The position numbers were made by a program, and so were the translations under genes. A DNA stretch of 64,000 nucleotides, taken from assembly GCF_000328565.1 (NCBI RefSeq), contig NC_019966.1, forward strand, positions 558,001 through 622,000, given 5' to 3'. This DNA comes from Mycobacterium sp. JS623. GTDB lineage: Bacteria > Actinomycetota > Actinomycetes > Mycobacteriales > Mycobacteriaceae. Position 1 is the stretch's first letter. Every line of letters begins with the position of its first letter. Positions 55,739 through 63,945 of this stretch are shown in pieces. A model generated the notes under the pieces. It saw only the letters and a list, made by a program, of their open reading frames with translations. It searched no databases and was not told the origin of the DNA.

Positions 55739-55947
55739 ACACCCGAAGGCGAGCGCGAGTGAGGATCGCAGCGAAGCGAGGACCGGAGCGAGCGGGAGTC
55801 GAGGCATGAACACGCGAAGGCGAGCGCGAGTGAGGATCGCAGCGAAGCGAGGACCGGAGCGAGCGGGAGTCGAGGCATGAACACCCGAAGGCGAGCGCGA
55901 GTGAGGATCGCAGCGAAGCGAGGACCGGAGCGAGCGGGAGTCGAGGC
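55735..55947 (+). repeat. Three tandem 71-bp MIRU-like units between resB and ccsA
   Basis: Units at 55735-55805, 55806-55876 and 55877-55947, identical except for a C to G in the second (ACG for ACC). Each starts ATGAACAC and encodes a 24-residue Arg-rich mini-ORF (MNTRRRARVRIAAKRGPERA, then GVEA). Each mini-ORF's TGA overlaps the ATG of the next, the last overlapping the ccsA ATG at 55948. Each unit carries GGGAG, 7 bases before the next ATG. The arrangement matches the description of MIRUs at coupled gene junctions, although the sequence family was not compared. Confidence 0.9.
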
Positions 55948-56925
55948 ATGAACACCGAACACGTCGACATCGGGCTGGCGCGCTACTCCGACTGGGCCTT
56001 CACCTCGTCGGTCGTGGTGCTGGTGGCCGCGCTGCTGCTGCTCGCCGTCGAGCTGGCCTACAGCCGCGGCCGCAAGACCGAAGCCCGCGAGCTCGTCGGA
56101 GCCGCGGCGGCGACATCCGGCGTGAGCGCCACCGTCGGCGCAGACAGTGCCATTCCTGGTGTCGTGGCCGATGAGCAGAAGCGCCCGCTCGACGAACGCG
56201 CCGGCAAGTCGGGCCTCGCGCTGGTCTATGTCGGCATCGGGCTGTTGTTTGTCTGCATCGTGCTGCGCGGCCTCGCCACGGCGCGAGTGCCGTGGGGCAA
56301 CATGTACGAGTTCATCAACCTGACGTGCTTCTCGGGTCTGATCGCCGCCGCGATCGTGCTGCGCAGGCCGCAGTACCGCGCGCTGTGGGTGTTCGTGCTG
56401 GTGCCGGTACTGATCCTGCTGACCGTGTCTGGTCGCTGGCTGTACACCAACGCCGCACCCGTGATGCCGGCCCTGCAGTCGTATTGGCTGCCGATCCACG
56501 TGTCGGTGGTCAGCCTCGGTTCCGGGGTGTTCCTGGTCGCCGGCGTGGCCAGCATTCTGTTCCTGCTCAAGATGTACTTCCCAGAGAACGCGTTCGTGCA
56601 GCGGCTGCCCGATGCGCAGACGCTGGACCGGATCGCTTACCGCACAACCATTTTCGCGTTTCCGGTGTTCGGGTTCGGGGTGATCTTCGGCGCGATCTGG
56701 GCCGAAGAGGCCTGGGGCCGGTACTGGGGCTGGGATCCCAAGGAGACGGTGTCGTTCATCGCGTGGGTCGTCTACGCGGCATACCTGCACGCCCGGTCGA
56801 CGGCGGGCTGGCGCGACAAGAAGGCGGCCTGGATCAACGTCGTCGGCTTCGTCGCGATGGTGTTCAACCTGTTCTTCATCAACCTGGTGACCGTCGGGCT
56901 GCATTCGTACGCTGGGGTCGGTTGA
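55948..56925 (+). CDS. ccsA: Cytochrome c biogenesis protein CcsA (heme-handling WWD protein)
   Basis: A 325-aa polytopic protein, partner of ResB; transports and presents heme to apocytochrome c. The tryptophan-rich WWD domain is EEAWGRYWGWDPKETVSF near residues 252-269, and conserved histidines lie in LPIHVSVV, YLHARST and GLHSYAG. ATG 55948 begins MNTEH; its ATGAACACC is the sequence copied at the head of each 71-bp unit. GGGAG at 55936-55940 serves as its ribosome site and is provided by the third unit. Confidence 0.94.
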   Translation: MNTEHVDIGLARYSDWAFTSSVVVLVAALLLLAVELAYSRGRKTEARELVGAAAATSGVSATVGADSAIPGVVADEQKRPLDERAGKSGLALVYVGIGLLFVCIVLRGLATARVPWGNMYEFINLTCFSGLIAAAIVLRRPQYRALWVFVLVPVLILLTVSGRWLYTNAAPVMPALQSYWLPIHVSVVSLGSGVFLVAGVASILFLLKMYFPENAFVQRLPDAQTLDRIAYRTTIFAFPVFGFGVIFGAIWAEEAWGRYWGWDPKETVSFIAWVVYAAYLHARSTAGWRDKKAAWINVVGFVAMVFNLFFINLVTVGLHSYAGVG

Positions 56926-56943
56926 TACCGAGAGGGGGAGGCG

Positions 56944-58038
56944 TTGTCTGACCAGCAGGCGGGTTTTCGCGACCAGCAGCGGTTCAGCGATCCGGCGGAG
57001 GCAGTGCCTGCCGAATGGAGCGCGCCGACGCCACCGAACGGATTGCCGCTGGGATACGCCTCGCGCCCGCTGGTGTCACAGCAGGATGAGCCGACGCCGT
57101 ACTTCGACCTGTCGACCGTCGCGCTCCTCGGTCAACCCAAGCGGGCGCCGTCGGAGGGCTGGCGCAAATGGCTGTACTTCGGCACGTTCAAGCTGGTCAA
57201 CGTCGGGGAAAGCCCTAAGGTCAACCGCCGCAACGGCCTGGTCGCCCAGGTGCAGCGGCCGCTGCGTGGCTGCTACCGGATTGCGCTGCTGTCGTTGAAG
57301 GGCGGGGTCGGCAAGACCACGATCACCGCGACGCTCGGTGCGACGTTCGCATCCATCCGTGGTGACCGCGTCGTTGCCGTCGACGCCAATCCCGACCGCG
57401 GCACGCTGAGCCAGAAGGTCCCGCTGGAAACCCCGGCCACGGTGCGCCACCTGCTGCGCGACGCCGAGGGCATCGAGGCCTACAGCGACGTGCGCGCGTA
57501 CACCTCGCAGGGTCCGAGCCGGCTGGAGGTGCTCGCGTCAGACCAAGATCCCGCGGTATCCGAGGCGTTCAGCTCCGACGACTACACCCGCACGCTCGAG
57601 GTGCTCGAGCGGTTCTACAGCCTGGTGCTCACCGACTGCGGCACCGGCATGCTGCACTCGGCGATGTCGGCGGTGTTGGACAAGGCCGACGTGCTCATCG
57701 TGATCAGTTCAGGATCCGTCGACGGCGCCCGCAGCGCGTCGGCAACGCTGGACTGGCTGGACGCGCACGGCCACCAGGACATGGTGCGCAACTCGATCGC
57801 GGTCATCAACGCGGTGCGGCCGCGCTCGGGCAAGGTCGACATCAAGAAGGTGGTCGATCATTTCTCGCGCCGGTGCCGTGCCGTGCTTCAGGTGCCGTTC
57901 GATCCGCATCTGGAGGAGGGCGCGGAGATCAGCCTCGACCGGTTGAAGCCGCAGACGCGGGAGGCGTTGATCGAATTGGCGGCCGTCGTCGCCACGGGCT
58001 TCTCGGGCGCAACGCGCCCGGACACCCGACCGGGTTAG
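56944..58038 (+). CDS. ParA/MinD-type ATPase (Rv0530-like)
   Basis: A 364-aa protein. Residues 1-105 are polar with no clear domain; the ATPase domain starts near 112 with the deviant Walker A LSLKGGVGKTTIT, then AVDANPDRGTL (Walker A') and LTDCGTGML. It resembles the EspI-type and chromosome-partitioning ATPases of mycobacteria. TTG 56944 is supported by a strong GGGGGAG ribosome site. It follows ccsA by 18 bases, but a role in cytochrome maturation is not implied. Confidence 0.88.
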   Translation: MSDQQAGFRDQQRFSDPAEAVPAEWSAPTPPNGLPLGYASRPLVSQQDEPTPYFDLSTVALLGQPKRAPSEGWRKWLYFGTFKLVNVGESPKVNRRNGLVAQVQRPLRGCYRIALLSLKGGVGKTTITATLGATFASIRGDRVVAVDANPDRGTLSQKVPLETPATVRHLLRDAEGIEAYSDVRAYTSQGPSRLEVLASDQDPAVSEAFSSDDYTRTLEVLERFYSLVLTDCGTGMLHSAMSAVLDKADVLIVISSGSVDGARSASATLDWLDAHGHQDMVRNSIAVINAVRPRSGKVDIKKVVDHFSRRCRAVLQVPFDPHLEEGAEISLDRLKPQTREALIELAAVVATGFSGATRPDTRPG

Positions 58039-58039
58039 G

Positions 58040-58204
58040 TCAGCGGGGGTTGTTGTCCCCGTGACCGAGCCGCCGCAGGAAATCCGGATCGTCGTCCGGG
58101 CCGATCACGCGCGTCTTCGGGCGAGCCGCCGCTGTCATCCGCGTCAGCCGCCAGCCGGCGTAGATCAAACCGGCCAAGACGAGTATTAGGAGCAAAAACG
58201 CCAC
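58040..58204 (-). CDS. Small membrane protein (Rv0530A-like)
   Basis: A 54-aa protein: one hydrophobic helix (residues 2-21, FLLLILVLAGLIYAGW), then a basic-to-acidic cytoplasmic tail RPKTRVIGPDDDPDFLRRLG. GTG 58204 is preceded by AAGGAGG with 5-base spacing, which decides the start. It matches the length of the 54-aa M. tuberculosis gene. Function unknown. Converges on the ParA-type gene with only 1 base between stops. Confidence 0.85.
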   Translation of the reverse strand: MAFLLLILVLAGLIYAGWRLTRMTAAARPKTRVIGPDDDPDFLRRLGHGDNNPR

Positions 58205-58251
58205 AAAAACCTCCTTGGTGTGAATATACGCGCCGTCGGTAGGCTCGGGCC

Positions 58252-58578
58252 GTGTCTGACCGACCGTCCCGATCCGGCCTCGTGGTGGACGTGGTGCTCT
58301 ACGTCCTGGCCCGGCTGCTGCTCGTCGTCGTCTTGACCGCGGTGATCTTCGGTGCCGGACATCTGCTCGGCGTGCGCGATTTTCCGCTCGTCGTCGCGCT
58401 GCTGTTCGCGTTGGTAATCGCGCTTCCGCTCGGCATCTGGATCTTCGCCCCGCTGCGGCGTCGCGCCACCGCAAGCATCGCCGTTTTCGACGAACGGCGC
58501 CGCAAAGATCGAGCGCAATTGCAGGCCAGGCTGCGGGGCGAGGAGTCCGCAAGCGACGACCAGCCGACCGCCGAATGA
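58252..58578 (+). CDS. DUF4229 membrane protein (Rv0531-like)
   Basis: A 108-aa protein with two membrane helices (about residues 12-38 and 44-65) and a basic, helical C-terminal tail (ASIAVFDERRRKDRAQLQA). It belongs to the actinobacterial DUF4229 family of unknown role. GTG 58252; overlaps the aminotransferase ATG by 4 bases. Confidence 0.86.
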   Translation: MSDRPSRSGLVVDVVLYVLARLLLVVVLTAVIFGAGHLLGVRDFPLVVALLFALVIALPLGIWIFAPLRRRATASIAVFDERRRKDRAQLQARLRGEESASDDQPTAE

Positions 58579-59609
58579 CGGCGCGCGAAGCGTTCGGTGC
58601 CGAATTCACCGGTGCCGACGGGTTTCTCAACTCGCCGACCTATGGCTTGCCGCCGGGTTTCCTCATCGATGCGTTGCGGGAATGCATCGCGGCCTGGCAA
58701 GCCGGGACGATGGAGGCGTCGTCGTTCGACGAACCGGTTCGTGCTGGACGCGCCGCCTACGCCGCTTTGACCGGTGTGCCAGTTGACTTGGTGGCCATGG
58801 GCGGCAACGTTTCCGCCGTGCTCGGTCTGGTGGCGGCGGCCGTTCCCGACCGCAGCCGGGTGGCCACCGTGGCCGGCGAATTCACCAGCACCACGTTCCC
58901 GTTCGCCGCACAAGCCGACAGGGGCGTGACTGTCACTGAGTTGACGCCCGAACAGTTGGTGTCGGACGCGGCGGGTTTCGACGTCGTGGCGGCCAGCCTG
59001 GTGCAGTCGGCGGACGGCGCTGTGCTCGACACCGACGCGTTGCGGCGGACGGTGGCGGGCAGCGACACGCTGACCGTCATCGACATCACCCAGGCGCTTG
59101 GCTGGAAACAGGTCGATGTCGGCTGGGCCGATGTGACGGCGGCCGGGGTGTACAAGTGGCTGCTGGCGCCGCGCGGAACCGCGTGGATGTCGTTGAGCGA
59201 CAGGATCGCTCAGATCATGACGCCGCATGCGGCGAACTGGTACGCGGGGGTAGACCCGTGGCAGTCGATCTACGGGTTGCCGCTGCGGTTGGCCGACAGT
59301 GCGCGCCGTTTCGATGCCTCGCCCGGCTGGTTCAGCGCGCTCGGTGCAGGTCTGACGCTGCCGTGGCTTGCATCTCTGGACCGCGCCGCGATTGAGGCGC
59401 ACACCGTCGGCTTGGCCAACCGGGCGCGCATGGAACTCGATCTGCCCCAACAGGATTCGGCCATAGTGTCGATCCCGATCGCCGATGCGGCCGACAAGCT
59501 GCGCGCTGCCGGTATTCGCGCGTCGGTGCGCGCGGGGGCCGTCCGCGTCGGCTTCCATCTCTACAACATCGAGGACGATCTGGACCGCCTGCTTGACGCG
59601 CTGGGTTGA
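58575..59609 (+). CDS. Aminotransferase class V-fold protein
   Basis: A 344-aa PLP-dependent enzyme of the cysteine-desulfurase-like class V fold. The PLP lysine is in AAGVYKWLLAPRGTAW; VIDITQALGWKQVDVG holds the Asp that contacts the pyridine nitrogen and the residue before the Schiff-base region. It lacks the long Cys loop of IscS, so it is probably an aminotransferase, epimerase or lyase. Coupled to the DUF4229 gene (ATGA). Confidence 0.88.
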   Translation: MTAREAFGAEFTGADGFLNSPTYGLPPGFLIDALRECIAAWQAGTMEASSFDEPVRAGRAAYAALTGVPVDLVAMGGNVSAVLGLVAAAVPDRSRVATVAGEFTSTTFPFAAQADRGVTVTELTPEQLVSDAAGFDVVAASLVQSADGAVLDTDALRRTVAGSDTLTVIDITQALGWKQVDVGWADVTAAGVYKWLLAPRGTAWMSLSDRIAQIMTPHAANWYAGVDPWQSIYGLPLRLADSARRFDASPGWFSALGAGLTLPWLASLDRAAIEAHTVGLANRARMELDLPQQDSAIVSIPIADAADKLRAAGIRASVRAGAVRVGFHLYNIEDDLDRLLDALG

Positions 59610-59714
59610 CGGGCAATAGCAGCTAGCAGGTAGGCCGGGGGTAAGGCTGCCCAGGGGGCTGGTTGGGCGACAGCGTTGACGACATCGGAGCATGGGGCCA
59701 CGAGTCTATGGACC

Positions 59715-60422
59715 ATGGTCACAGCACAAACACCGGCTCAGATGAGCAGCGCAGAAATGGACGTCGTGAGCGGGCCTCGGGTCGGCGTCAAGTACGCGGT
59801 CGAGGCGATCGGAACGTTCTTCCTGGTCTTCACTGTGGGCGCCGCCGTGGGCAGCGGCAGCCCGTTGGCGCCGCTGGGAATCGGGGCCGTCCTGATGGTG
59901 ATGATCTACGCCGGCGGGCACCTCTCCGGTGGGCACTACAACCCAGCCGTGACGATGGCGGTGTTGATTCGGCGCCGGATTGGTCTGCGTGACGCGGTTG
60001 GGTACTGGATCGTGCAGTTCGGTGCCGGGCTGCTTGCAGCGGTGTTGGTGCGCACGGTGGTCGACCCGACACGGATGGCGACCGCAGCGGCGACGACGCT
60101 GACAGGCCGCACCCTGCTGGCCGCATTCGTGGTGGAGCTGTTGTTCACGTTCGCCTTGTGCTACGTCGTGCTCAATGTGGCCACCAGCAAGGACCACCGC
60201 GACAACTCGTTCTACGGCCTTGCGATCGGATTCACCGTCGTGGCAGGCGCAATCGCGGTCGGGGCGATCTCGGGCGGCGCGTTCAACCCGGCGGTCACGC
60301 TCGGGGCGGCAGTGATGGGCATGTTCGCGTGGCCGACACTGTGGATATACCTGGTGGCCCAGGTGCTTGCTGGAATAGCCGCGGGAGTCTCATTTCTCGC
60401 CCTGAACCCCGACGACAAGTGA
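59715..60422 (+). CDS. Aquaporin-family channel (MIP)
   Basis: A 235-aa channel with six membrane helices and the two NPA motifs intact: HYNPAVTMAV near residue 76 and AFNPAVTLGA near 192. The N-terminal 30 residues are polar. The residues before the second NPA (SGGAF) do not by themselves tell water from glycerol. ATG 59715 is used; an earlier TTG at 59676 has no ribosome site. Coupled to the half glycosyltransferase by a GTGA overlap. Confidence 0.9.
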   Translation: MVTAQTPAQMSSAEMDVVSGPRVGVKYAVEAIGTFFLVFTVGAAVGSGSPLAPLGIGAVLMVMIYAGGHLSGGHYNPAVTMAVLIRRRIGLRDAVGYWIVQFGAGLLAAVLVRTVVDPTRMATAAATTLTGRTLLAAFVVELLFTFALCYVVLNVATSKDHRDNSFYGLAIGFTVVAGAIAVGAISGGAFNPAVTLGAAVMGMFAWPTLWIYLVAQVLAGIAAGVSFLALNPDDK

Positions 60423-60991
60423 CCATTTCGATGGTCCCACCGGCCGCGGCGCTCAACCCCATGGCCGCCCGTTCGCTGGTGGGCCTCGCGGGCCTTCCGA
60501 CCATCCTCGCTACAGGTCCGTTCGACGACCAAGCGGACGCCGAGCAACTGGCGGCCGCCTTCGCCACCGTGCGGTCGCGTTGTCGGGCACAGCTTGTACT
60601 CCTCGGCGCCGGCGAATACCGCACCATCGTCGTGCGACGAAGTCTCGCGCAAGGCGTTGGAACGAGTGTGCATGTGATCAGAGATCTCACTGAGGACCGT
60701 TGGCCGTACCTGATCGCCGCCGCAGATGTCGTGGTACCGAACCACACTGCGGAGCACACCACCCTGCTGGATGTGCTGGGCGCCGGCCGGCCGGTGGTTG
60801 CGCAGGCCGACCCAACAACCGTGCGATTGGTGGTACCGGCCAGTGCGGGACTGATCTACCGGCCGGGGGATGTGTCCGGGATGGCGGCGGCGCTGCTCCG
60901 TCTGCTGACGACTCCGTCGTTGCGCCATGGAATGGGTTGTCGGGCAAGGACAGTCGCTCGAAAGTATCACCTGCAGCGGATGGCCGTGTAG
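60419..60991 (+). CDS. C-terminal half of a GT4-type glycosyltransferase
   Basis: A 190-aa protein that corresponds only to the nucleotide-sugar-binding half of a GT-B enzyme (full members are 350-400 aa). LATGPFDDQADAEQL and LVLLGAGEYRT start the Rossmann half; TAEHTTLLDVLGAGRPVVAQ is where EX7E should be, with the second Glu replaced by Asp. GTG 60419 overlaps the aquaporin stop. It may be a remnant of a fused or deleted gene, or a regulatory half; activity is doubtful. Confidence 0.6.
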   Translation: MTISMVPPAAALNPMAARSLVGLAGLPTILATGPFDDQADAEQLAAAFATVRSRCRAQLVLLGAGEYRTIVVRRSLAQGVGTSVHVIRDLTEDRWPYLIAAADVVVPNHTAEHTTLLDVLGAGRPVVAQADPTTVRLVVPASAGLIYRPGDVSGMAAALLRLLTTPSLRHGMGCRARTVARKYHLQRMAV

Positions 60992-61012
60992 GGGCCGACG
61001 AAAGGAACCGAT

Positions 61013-61123
61013 ATGCATAGCATCATTGCCCGCCTCATCCTCTGGGGCGCTGAAATTCTCGACCGCAATCTGATCACCGTTCCGGATTTGGACGACGAGT
61101 ACGCGGCACACGGCACCAATTGA
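61013..61123 (+). CDS. 36-aa small protein
   Basis: A short ORF with AAAGGAA 5-8 bases before ATG 61013, a better ribosome site than many neighbours have. The protein has an amphipathic first half ([19 protein letters not shown]) and an acidic end ([13 protein letters not shown]). It lies between the half glycosyltransferase and the catalase fragment. Coding is inferred from the ribosome site and composition only; I recognise no family. Confidence 0.5.
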   Translation: MHSIIARLILWGAEILDRNLITVPDLDDEYAAHGTN

Positions 61124-61163
61124 CAAACCTGCCAACTTAATTCACTACTGCCGAAGGAAGATC

Positions 61164-61637
61164 ATGACCGACACGCAACCCACGCCGCCGACGACGACCG
61201 ACGCAGGCATTCCGATCGAGAGCGACGAACACTCGCTGACCATCGGACCCGACGGGCCGATCCTGCGGCACGACCACTATCTGATCGAGCAGCTGGCGCA
61301 GTTCAACCGCGAACGGGTGCCCGAACGCCAGCCGCACGCGAAGGGCTCGGGTGCCTTCGGCCGGTTCGAGGTGACTCACGACGTCAGCGCGTTCACGAAG
61401 GCGGCGGTGTTCCAGCCCGGCACGACCACCGAGACGGTGATCCGGTTTTCCACCGTGGCAGGTGAGCGTGGCAGCCCAGATACCTGGCGCGACCCGCGCG
61501 GTTTCGCGTTGAAGTTCTACACCACCGAAGGCAATTACGACATCGTCGGCAACGACACCCCGGTGTTCTTCCTGCGCGGCGAGCGTGTCGAAAAAGGTGT
61601 CCGCGCAGGATCGGTCGTAGGAGGAGCGCAGCGATGA
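61164..61637 (+). pseudogene. Truncated monofunctional catalase (katA-like)
   Basis: The first 140 residues match a heme catalase: [18 protein letters not shown] holds the catalytic His, [20 protein letters not shown] is the conserved loop, and [12 protein letters not shown] the distal Asn. After FFLR the sequence changes abruptly to [19 protein letters not shown] and stops; a complete catalase has about 480-500 residues, including the heme-ligand Tyr. The gene is a 3'-deleted remnant, with the junction near 61580. A ribosome site GAAGGAAG precedes ATG 61164, so the fragment may still be made. Its stop overlaps the HD gene ATG. Confidence 0.85.
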
Positions 61638-62272
61638 CGGAATCGATCGCTGGGGTTACCATCCCCGACACCGTGGTCGTCAAGGCCGCTACCGAACTGG
61701 TCCTTGATGCTGATGACGATCTGCTGTTCCATCACTCGCGGCGGGTGTACCTGTGGGGCATGCTCAAGTCACGCCGCCGCAGGCGTTCGCCCGACCCCGA
61801 ACTCAGCTACGTCGGTGCCATGTTCCATGACCTTGGCCTGACGCCGAAATACCGCACCGCGCATCAGCGATTCGAAGTCGACGGCGCCGATATCGCCGAG
61901 CAGTTTCTGCTGGATCACGGATACAGCCCGGCCGAGGCCCGGAAAGTCTGGTTGTCGATCGCGCTCCACACCACTCCGGGAATCCCCGAGCACCTCGAAC
62001 CGGAGGTCCACCTCGTCACCCTTGGCGTGGAGACCGACGTACTCGGCCAGCAAATCTTTGAGATCACAGACGAGCAACTCGCGGCCGTCATCGCTGCCCA
62101 TCCGCGCCCAGACTTCAAGAACCGGATTCAGCGCGCGTTCTACGACGGCATGAGGGATCGGCCGGGTACGACATTCGGCACCATGAACGACGACGTCCTG
62201 GCGCACTTTGATCCGGAATTCCAGCGAGAGGACTTCTGCCGCATCATCACGCAATCGGCCTGGCCAGAATGA
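61634..62272 (+). CDS. HD-domain phosphohydrolase (cyanamide hydratase-like)
   Basis: A 212-aa HD-superfamily protein. [12 protein letters not shown] gives the first His, [14 protein letters not shown] the HD pair, and [12 protein letters not shown] later His. The set resembles the cyanamide hydratase-type HD proteins rather than a nucleotide phosphodiesterase. ATG 61634 has GGAGGAG just upstream, inside the catalase remnant, so its own translation signal was kept when the catalase was cut. Substrate unknown. Confidence 0.85.
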   Translation: MTESIAGVTIPDTVVVKAATELVLDADDDLLFHHSRRVYLWGMLKSRRRRRSPDPELSYVGAMFHDLGLTPKYRTAHQRFEVDGADIAEQFLLDHGYSPAEARKVWLSIALHTTPGIPEHLEPEVHLVTLGVETDVLGQQIFEITDEQLAAVIAAHPRPDFKNRIQRAFYDGMRDRPGTTFGTMNDDVLAHFDPEFQREDFCRIITQSAWPE

Positions 62273-62468
62273 CGCCGGAACACCACGTGGGTTGATCCGA
62301 CAGCGCGTACAACGCAGGAAGATTCAGCACTATCGCCTATTGTGTGCTGCGAGCGGTCACGATCACCCCAGCGTCGTCGGTGTCGGGATTCTCTTCGCGA
62401 TCGGGTCGTGCGGCGGCACGAAGATGTAGTCCGATGGTCCATGCCTCGGACCGAAAGGGTGTCGGCAC

Positions 62469-63206
62469 GTGAACAGCGCTGCCCTGTTTCTCACGGTGTT
62501 TCTCGCGTGTGCGGTTGAGGCGGTTGAGGCGACCACCGTTGTCCTGGCCATCGGTACGGCCAGGGAGTGGCGTTCTGCGCTCACCGGCGTCGTGGCGGGA
62601 TTGCTACTTCTTGCCTGCCTCGTCGCCGCGCTGGGTCCGGCCGTCTCGGCAGTGCCGCTAAGTGGGATACGTCTGTTCGTCGGCGGCGTCCTGCTGATCT
62701 TTGGGCTGCAGTGGCTTCGAAAGGCCGTGCTGCGTGCGAGTGGTCACAAGGCGCTGCACGACGAAGACGCCGTCTTCCGTGAGGAACTTGCGGCAGCGCA
62801 ATCCGCATCGGCCGGGGGACGCGGCCTGGTGTCGGACTGGTATGGCTTCACGGTCGTGTTCAAAAGTGTGGTCCTCGAGGGCCTGGAGGTCGTGTTCATC
62901 GCTGTGACGTTCGGCGCCAACGCCCACGACGTACCCGTCGCGGCGGTCGCGGCACTAATCGCCATTCTGGTCGTGGCAGGGGTGGGCATCGTCGTACGCG
63001 CGCCCCTGTCCCGTGTCCCGGAGAACACGATGAAGTTCGTGGTCGGCGTCATGTTGTGCGCCTTCGGCACCTTTTGGGGCGCCGAAGGTGCCGGAGTCAG
63101 CTGGCCGGGATCCGACGTCGCAATTTTGGTGCTCGTCCTGCTGTACGGCTGCGTCGCCCTGCTGCTGGTCGCCGCTCTTCGCGATCGATCGAAGGCATCG
63201 TCGTGA
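62469..63206 (+). CDS. Polytopic membrane protein with paired acidic motifs (TMEM165/GDT1-like)
   Basis: A 245-aa protein with six or seven membrane helices in two halves. Each half holds a conserved acidic motif: EAVEATTVVLAIG near residue 17 and EGLEVVFIAVTFGAN near 137, which resemble the paired E-x-G-D/E motifs of cation antiporters such as GDT1. A role in metal or proton exchange is inferred from this repeat alone. GTG 62469. The 196-base gap upstream has only a small hairpin (GTCCGA-N11-TCGGAC at 62429-62451). Confidence 0.72.
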   Translation: MNSAALFLTVFLACAVEAVEATTVVLAIGTAREWRSALTGVVAGLLLLACLVAALGPAVSAVPLSGIRLFVGGVLLIFGLQWLRKAVLRASGHKALHDEDAVFREELAAAQSASAGGRGLVSDWYGFTVVFKSVVLEGLEVVFIAVTFGANAHDVPVAAVAALIAILVVAGVGIVVRAPLSRVPENTMKFVVGVMLCAFGTFWGAEGAGVSWPGSDVAILVLVLLYGCVALLLVAALRDRSKASS

Positions 63207-63409
63207 TCGCCCGTTTGAAGGGCTTCGCCCGATTCTGGTACGCCTTCTTCGTTGGCGACGATTGGACCGTCGCCGTCGGCGTCATACTCGCCCTCTCCGC
63301 CACCTACGCGCTTTGCCTGGCCGGGGTGAACGCTTGGTGGGTCACCCCCGTCGCGGTAGTGATGCTGCTCGCCGCCAGCGTCCGCAGGGCGGCCCGCTCC
63401 CGCGGTTAG
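63203..63409 (+). CDS. Small two-helix membrane protein
   Basis: A 68-aa protein with two hydrophobic helices (about residues 20-38 and 43-60) and a basic C-terminus (VRRAARSRG). GTG 63203 overlaps the stop of the transporter-like gene (GTGA), so it is a coupled partner, possibly a subunit. The conserved-looking FARFWYAFFVGDDW may be an interaction segment. Function unknown. Confidence 0.72.
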   Translation: MIARLKGFARFWYAFFVGDDWTVAVGVILALSATYALCLAGVNAWWVTPVAVVMLLAASVRRAARSRG

Positions 63410-63638
63410 GGCTACGAGGTGGCCATCGCGACCACCGGTCTGCTGACAACGCCGCGACTATGCGGCCGACAACCTGTGCGTTCACTGTTGGGCCGGATTG
63501 CTCCGCTACCTGCCAGCGGTAGGTGCCATTTCCAGCTAGCCGGTAAGCGAGGACGGGTGTTGCCGGTGACGACAAAAGGTTGCCGCAGAGCAATTCTGGA
63601 ATAAGTCCAGATAAGGACTCCTCGAGAAAGTGTTCAGA
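63410..63638. other. Intergenic region before the secreted Gly/Tyr/His-rich gene
   Basis: A 229-base gap without a supported gene. It has small hairpins (CTACC-N7-GGTAG near 63520, AGTCC-N6-GGACT at 63604-63619) and the ribosome site GAGAAAG at 63624-63630. The second hairpin sits just before the ribosome site and could affect translation. Confidence 0.35.
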
Positions 63639-63932
63639 ATGCAAATCAGATTGAAGTACCTCACACCGCTGTTGGCGGCCGGGGCTGCGACAGCAGCGAT
63701 TGCGACCGCACCGGCGGCCCTCGCCGCACCAACGGCCGCGGCCAATCCTGCGCAGGCTCAGGAGAGCTGCCTCGAGTTGAACTCAGGCAGCCAGTGCCAG
63801 TCGCCCGGCAATGCTCAGATCGACGACTCCCCGCTCGGTCCGATATATCCCTACTACGGCGACTACCCGTTCTACGGGGGCTACTACGGCGGTTATCACG
63901 GCGGCTACCACGGTGGAGGCGGGCACCGGTAA
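63639..63932 (+). CDS. Secreted Gly/Tyr/His-rich protein
   Basis: A 97-aa exported protein. Residues 1-33 are a signal peptide ending AALAAPT; the mature part has a Cys pair (ESCLELNSGSQCQSP, C47 and C56) that could form a disulfide, then a tail of aromatic and Gly/His residues (YPYYGDYPFYGGYYGGYH, then GGYHGGGGHR). The tail is likely disordered and could bind metal. ATG 63639 follows GAGAAAG. The start of a gene in another direction is not seen after it. Confidence 0.8.
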   Translation: MQIRLKYLTPLLAAGAATAAIATAPAALAAPTAAANPAQAQESCLELNSGSQCQSPGNAQIDDSPLGPIYPYYGDYPFYGGYYGGYHGGYHGGGGHR

Positions 63933-63945
63933 CGGTCACAGACGG

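Noticed and set aside
55735..55947. 71-bp repeats considered as a CRISPR or integron-like array
   Set aside because: Units are contiguous with no spacers and carry coupled mini-ORFs; no integrase or cas gene is present.
55414..56904. A 496-codon minus-strand frame across the resB-ccsA junction, including repeated Arg-rich segments
   Set aside because: It arises from the 71-bp repeats and the GC skew of ccsA; the plus-strand genes and mini-ORFs explain the sequence.
61164..61637. A functional small catalase
   Set aside because: The heme-ligand tyrosine and more than 300 residues of the fold are absent.
62273..62468. Manganese-type (yybP-ykoY) riboswitch before the transporter-like gene
   Set aside because: The core motifs were not found; only a weak 6-bp hairpin is present.
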